NCBI GenBank assembly: GCA_015494335.1
Contig: WGBK01000055.1
Coordinates: 1-17,191, forward strand
Source: Gammaproteobacteria bacterium
GTDB taxonomy: Bacteria; Pseudomonadota; Gammaproteobacteria; GCA-001735895
Length of the DNA: 17,191 nt
Direction: 5' to 3'
In this document: positions 14,149 through 17,191 of the stretch, piece by piece
Layout of the letters: every line of letters begins with the position of its first letter
Numbering within the stretch: the stretch's first letter is position 1
Notes under the pieces: generated by a model
Database searches by the model: none
Told to the model about the DNA's origin: nothing
The model's input: only the letters and a program-made list of their open reading frames with translations
Position numbers and translations under genes: made by a program

Positions 14149-15312
14149 TTATCGGGCGTTGCGCAGCACCAGATAACCCAGTATGCCGGAGGCGAAGGAG
14201 CCGAGCAGTATCGCCAGTCGATCCGTGAACTGGAACAGGCTGTCGTCGCTGAAGGCCAGGGAAGTGATGAACAGACTCATGGTAAAGCCGATGCCGGTCA
14301 GCACCGAGACGCCATAAAGCTGCAGCCAGCTGCTGCCCTCGGGCAGTTTCGCCAGCCCCAATTTGATCGCGATCCAGCTGAGGCCGAACACCCCCATTTG
14401 CTTGCCGAGGAACAACCCGAGCAGGATGCCCAGGGGCACCGGGCCGGTCATCTGGTTCAGCGAGATCTGAGTGACATCGACTCCGGCGTTGACGAAGGCG
14501 AACAACGGGAGGATCAGGAAAGCCACCCAGAAATGCAGGTTGTGTTCGATCTCCTTCAGCGGCGAGAAGATCTTGCCGTCGGTATCCTTGGCCGTCAGCG
14601 GGATGGTGAAGGCCAGCGCCACCCCTGCCAGGGTGGCGTGTACGCCGGATTTGAGCACGCTGATCCAGAGCACGGTGCCGACGATGAAATAGGCTGCCTT
14701 GCGGGCGACGCCAAGGCGATTGAGCAGGATCAGCACGACCAGGGCGGCGGCGGCAACCGAAATCGACAGGATCGACAGGTCGGTGGTGTAGAACAGGGCG
14801 ATGATGACGATGGCGCCCAGATCGTCGATGATCGCCAGGGCCATCAGGAAAATCTTCAGCGAGGCGGGTACCCGCTTGCCCAGCAATGACAGGATGCCCA
14901 GGGCAAAGGCAATATCGGTGGCCGTGGGGATGGCCCAGCCGTTGACGGCTACCGGATCGCCAAGGTTGAAGGTCAGGAAGACCAGGGCAGGGGCCGCCAT
15001 GCCGCCCACGGCGGCAATGCCCGGCAGCGCCACCTCGCGGATCGAGGACAGGTGACCTTCGAGGATCTCGCGTTTCACTTCCAGACCGATCAGCAGGAAG
15101 AAGATGGCCATCAGGCCATCGTTGACCCAGTGGTAGAGCGACTTGTCGAGCTCCAGCGGGCCGATGCGGATACCTACTGGAATATGCAGGAAGCCCTGGT
15201 ACAGGGGAGCGAGGAAACTGTTGCTGAAAGCCAGTGCAAGCAGCGTGGTGAAGATCAACAGGATGCCGGCCGAGGATTCCCGCTGGATGAATTCGTCGAT
15301 GATCTGTTTCAT
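14149..15312 (-). CDS. nhaA: Na+/H+ antiporter NhaA
   Basis: This encodes 387 residues, the typical NhaA length, with twelve predicted membrane segments. The key residues fall on the same numbers as in E. coli: Asp133 in ATDIAFALG, Asp163 and Asp164 in IIDDLGAIVI, and His225 in KSGVHATLAG; Lys304 in GLFLGKQMGVF corresponds to E. coli Lys300. The N-terminal motif FIQRESSAGILL is also characteristic. The protein exchanges Na+ (or Li+) for H+ across the inner membrane and is driven by the proton gradient, giving salt and alkali tolerance. It diverges from the decarboxylase gene; the shared 147-nt region holds a 7+7 palindrome. ATG at 15312 lacks a clear ribosome-binding site but fits the family N-terminus. 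Confidence 0.95.
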   Translation of the reverse strand: MKQIIDEFIQRESSAGILLIFTTLLALAFSNSFLAPLYQGFLHIPVGIRIGPLELDKSLYHWVNDGLMAIFFLLIGLEVKREILEGHLSSIREVALPGIAAVGGMAAPALVFLTFNLGDPVAVNGWAIPTATDIAFALGILSLLGKRVPASLKIFLMALAIIDDLGAIVIIALFYTTDLSILSISVAAAALVVLILLNRLGVARKAAYFIVGTVLWISVLKSGVHATLAGVALAFTIPLTAKDTDGKIFSPLKEIEHNLHFWVAFLILPLFAFVNAGVDVTQISLNQMTGPVPLGILLGLFLGKQMGVFGLSWIAIKLGLAKLPEGSSWLQLYGVSVLTGIGFTMSLFITSLAFSDDSLFQFTDRLAILLGSFASGILGYLVLRNAR

Positions 15313-15360
15313 GTCTGGCCCGGGTTGTTGGTTGTTGTATCGGGTCGTGGTGAACCGACT

Positions 15361-15388
15361 CTGTCAGAAAGCTTTGAACAAATATAGT
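15361..15388 (+). promoter_or_regulatory. Possible sigma-70 promoter for the decarboxylase gene
   Basis: CTGTCA (15361-15366, four of six to TTGACA) is followed by a 16-nt spacer and TATAGT (15383-15388, five of six to TATAAT). Transcription would begin near 15395 and leave a leader of about 65 nt. The -10 box falls inside the palindrome at 15373-15393, so the two probably form a regulated promoter. Judged by eye only. Confidence 0.4.
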
Positions 15389-15393
15389 TCAAA
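15373..15393. promoter_or_regulatory. Palindrome (candidate operator) in the nhaA/decarboxylase gap
   Basis: TTTGAAC (15373-15379) and GTTCAAA (15387-15393) are exact reverse complements around a 7-nt AT-only spacer. The size and two-fold symmetry fit a dimeric repressor site, and it overlaps the possible -10 of the rightward promoter. The opposite strand of the same region reads TATATT, so leftward nhaA transcription could be affected too. Its binding protein is unknown. Confidence 0.5.
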
Positions 15394-15459
15394 CATGCCG
15401 ATGATCTGCGAAATTGTTGTACGAGGCGTTATCATCGGTCTTTTCCCTGGACAGACCCC

Positions 15460-16893
15460 ATGACCCGCCATACAGCGCAAGCGAACTTTGTCGATGATGC
15501 TGAACGACTGATCCGGCTGTTGCAACACTACCGCGAGCAGTCGGTTTCGCGTCAACGCCCGGTGATTCAGTTGCCGCCACTCGGCGAACTGGTCGAACGC
15601 CTGCAGTTGAATGCGCCTCTGCGGCAGGGCGGACTGCAGGGCGATGCCCTGGAAGCCTTTCTCGAACGCTATCTGGATGCCACCACCCGGCTGCATCATC
15701 CGGGCTTTCTTGCCCACCAGACGCCCCCGCCACACCCGTCCGGTGCGCTGGGTTCCCTGGTCGACGGCTTCACCAACAACCCGATGGCGATCTACGAGAT
15801 GGGGCCTCCGGCGGCCGCCATCGAGCTGTTCATGGTCAACTGGCTGCTGCGTCAGGTCGGCTGGACCGAGCAACCGCTGTCTCCCGGCGCTGCCGCGGGG
15901 GAATATGCCGGCGGTGTGCTGACCCACGGCGGTTCCCTGGCCAACCTCACCGCCTTGATCGCCGCGCGCAGCCGCATTGCGCCCGAGGTCTGGCGCGACG
16001 GAAATCCCGGCGATCTGGGCCTGCTCGCCTCTCCGCAGAATCATTACTCGGTGGCCCGGGCCGCCGGTATCCTCGGTCTGGGGACGCGCGCCATCGAGTC
16101 TCTCGAGGTGGATGCCCTCGGACGCATCCGTCCCGATCGCCTGCCCGTGGCCCTGGACCGCTTGCGTGATGCCGGCCGCCGCCCGATGGCGCTGGTCGCC
16201 AACGCCTGCAGCACCGCGCTGGGGCTTTACGATCCGCTGGAAGAGATCGCCGCCTTCTGCCGCGAAGAGGGGATCTGGCTGCATGTGGACGGCGCCCACG
16301 GCGCCAGCGCCTTGCTGTCACCGAAGCTGCGCCCCCTGTTGCGCGGTATCGAGCAGGCCGACTCGCTGATCTGGGACGCCCACAAGATGCTGTTGACACC
16401 GCCGCTGTGCGCCGCCGTGCTGGTGCGCGATCACCGCTGGCTGGACCAGGCTTTCGAGCAGGAAGCCAGCTATCTGTTCCACGACAAGCAACAACCCGGT
16501 GTCGACCTGATCCAGCGCACCGTCGAATGCACCAAGGCTGCGCTCGGTCTCAAGCTCTACCTGGTGGTTGCGGCGCTGGGCGAAACCGGTCTGGCCCGCT
16601 ACGTGGAGGAGCAGACGGCCCTGGCGCAGCAAGCCTGGCGTTATTTCAACGAGCAGGGAGATTTCAGCTGCCCGGCGGAACCCCAGAGCAATATCCTGTG
16701 CTTCGCCTATGCCGACTGGAACGAGGAACACCTGGCGCTGCGCGACCGCCTGATCGAGGCTGGTGACTTCCATCTGTCCACGGCCCGCATCAACGACCGC
16801 TGGCACCTGCGAGCCGTGTTCATGAACCCGCAGACCCGCATGAAAGATGTGGAAAACTTGGCGCAGGCGATTCGCAAGGCGGCGGCGGAATAG
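15460..16893 (+). CDS. PLP-dependent group II decarboxylase (aromatic amino acid/glutamate/diaminobutyrate type)
   Basis: This encodes 477 residues. The fold-type I decarboxylase hallmarks are in order: HHPGFLAHQTPPP near 85-97 (substrate loop), GVLTHGGSLANLTAL near 150-165 (phosphate loop), NHYSVARAAG (stacking His), LHVDGAHGA (275-283, Asp277 that pairs with the pyridine nitrogen) and IWDAHKMLLTPP with Lys309 as the PLP lysine. The enzyme removes the alpha-carboxylate of an amino acid; glutamate, aspartate, diaminobutyrate and cysteine sulfinate enzymes all have this form. The substrate cannot be decided by eye. It stands alone, divergent from nhaA, and is followed 54 nt later by a MerR regulator. 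A link with the carrier-protein operon to the left is possible (an amine or beta-amino acid building block), but the ion-transporter genes lie between them. Confidence 0.88.
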   Translation: MTRHTAQANFVDDAERLIRLLQHYREQSVSRQRPVIQLPPLGELVERLQLNAPLRQGGLQGDALEAFLERYLDATTRLHHPGFLAHQTPPPHPSGALGSLVDGFTNNPMAIYEMGPPAAAIELFMVNWLLRQVGWTEQPLSPGAAAGEYAGGVLTHGGSLANLTALIAARSRIAPEVWRDGNPGDLGLLASPQNHYSVARAAGILGLGTRAIESLEVDALGRIRPDRLPVALDRLRDAGRRPMALVANACSTALGLYDPLEEIAAFCREEGIWLHVDGAHGASALLSPKLRPLLRGIEQADSLIWDAHKMLLTPPLCAAVLVRDHRWLDQAFEQEASYLFHDKQQPGVDLIQRTVECTKAALGLKLYLVVAALGETGLARYVEEQTALAQQAWRYFNEQGDFSCPAEPQSNILCFAYADWNEEHLALRDRLIEAGDFHLSTARINDRWHLRAVFMNPQTRMKDVENLAQAIRKAAAE

Positions 16894-16947
16894 AACTTTC
16901 CCTGTCCCCGTCCTTCAAATGTTCATGTATGCGGAGTGGGTGCGGCC

Positions 16948-17191
16948 ATGACTATTGAGAAAACCACCATCAGTCGTGCAGCCCGTCTGGCCGGTGTCGG
17001 CATCGAGACCATTCGCTACTACCAGCGGCGCGGATTGATCGAGGAACCGCCGAAACCGCTCGAGGGCTACCGCCACTACCCGGAGCAGACCATCTCGCAG
17101 ATCCGCTTCATCAAGCGCGCCCAGGAACTGGGCTTCACGCTGCGCGAGATCGAGTCGCTGCTGCAGCTCGGCGAGCAGCAATGTTCCGAGA
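16948..17191 (+). CDS. MerR-family transcriptional regulator, N-terminal 81 residues (partial)
   Basis: Reading from ATG 16948 to the window edge gives 81 residues with no stop. The winged helix-turn-helix of MerR proteins is clear: SRAARLAGVGIETIRYYQRRGLIEEP (9-34), then GYRHYPEQTISQIRFIKRAQELGFTLREIESLL (40-72). The LL-x-L-x(4)-C arrangement ends in Cys79, close to where mercury-sensing MerR has its first metal-binding Cys (GTHCEE), so a Hg(II) or other soft-metal response is plausible. The dimerisation helix and remaining cysteines lie outside the window, so the ligand is not proven. Such proteins usually control a divergent or downstream resistance operon. The upstream ribosome-binding site is weak (GGAG 13 nt before the ATG). 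Confidence 0.85.
   Translation, partial: MTIEKTTISRAARLAGVGIETIRYYQRRGLIEEPPKPLEGYRHYPEQTISQIRFIKRAQELGFTLREIESLLQLGEQQCSE

Overview
The window is GC-rich, densely packed bacterial DNA with short intergenic gaps and several ATGA/GTGA gene overlaps. Gene content (NhaA with E. coli-like residue numbering, a ClC protein, a mercury-type MerR regulator, alpha/beta hydrolases like those beside exosortase systems) suggests a gammaproteobacterium, perhaps Chromatiales or a relative. The lineage is inferred from protein style only.

Left edge (1-261): a 57-bp perfect inverted repeat splits the 5' end of an APC-type amino-acid permease into two opposing pieces. The first part of the gene runs leftward from 261 to 142. 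Its next part appears in the opposite orientation at 1-141. This is most simply a fold-back chimera at the edge of an assembly or amplified molecule. An invertible segment is a less likely reading.

Leftward block (3714 to 142): class I glutamine amidotransferase, four-helix membrane protein, DUF364 'heavy-metal chelation' protein, unrecognised 132-residue protein, RimK-like ATP-grasp ligase and the permease. The membrane protein and DUF364 gene overlap by 4 bp, and the ligase and permease genes overlap by 8 bp, so this looks like one operon. It may make, modify or move a small amino-acid-derived molecule or metal ligand. A small leftward fibronectin-III-like lipoprotein gene (4206-3781) lies upstream.

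Rightward block (4334-12739): NRPS-type amino-acid adenylation enzyme, stand-alone carrier protein, acyl-CoA-dehydrogenase-like flavoprotein, DUF1839 protein, cytoplasmic GH2 beta-mannosidase-like enzyme, and a tandem alpha/beta hydrolase with two atypical nucleophile elbows. The last three junctions are very tight (4-nt gap, GTGA overlap, ATGA overlap). The first three genes match the logic of carrier-bound amino-acid oxidation, as in prolyl-to-pyrrolyl carrier chemistry. I know of no described product for the full six-gene set, and this is the best candidate for an undescribed pathway.

Right side (12741-17191): ClC chloride channel/antiporter and NhaA Na+/H+ antiporter on the minus strand, with a terminator-like hairpin between them. 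A PLP-dependent group II decarboxylase diverges from nhaA across a gap holding a perfect 7+7 palindrome over a possible -10 box. The window ends in the start of a MerR-family regulator. No tRNA, rRNA, CRISPR array or insertion sequence was seen, and no gene-free stretch exceeds 300 bases.
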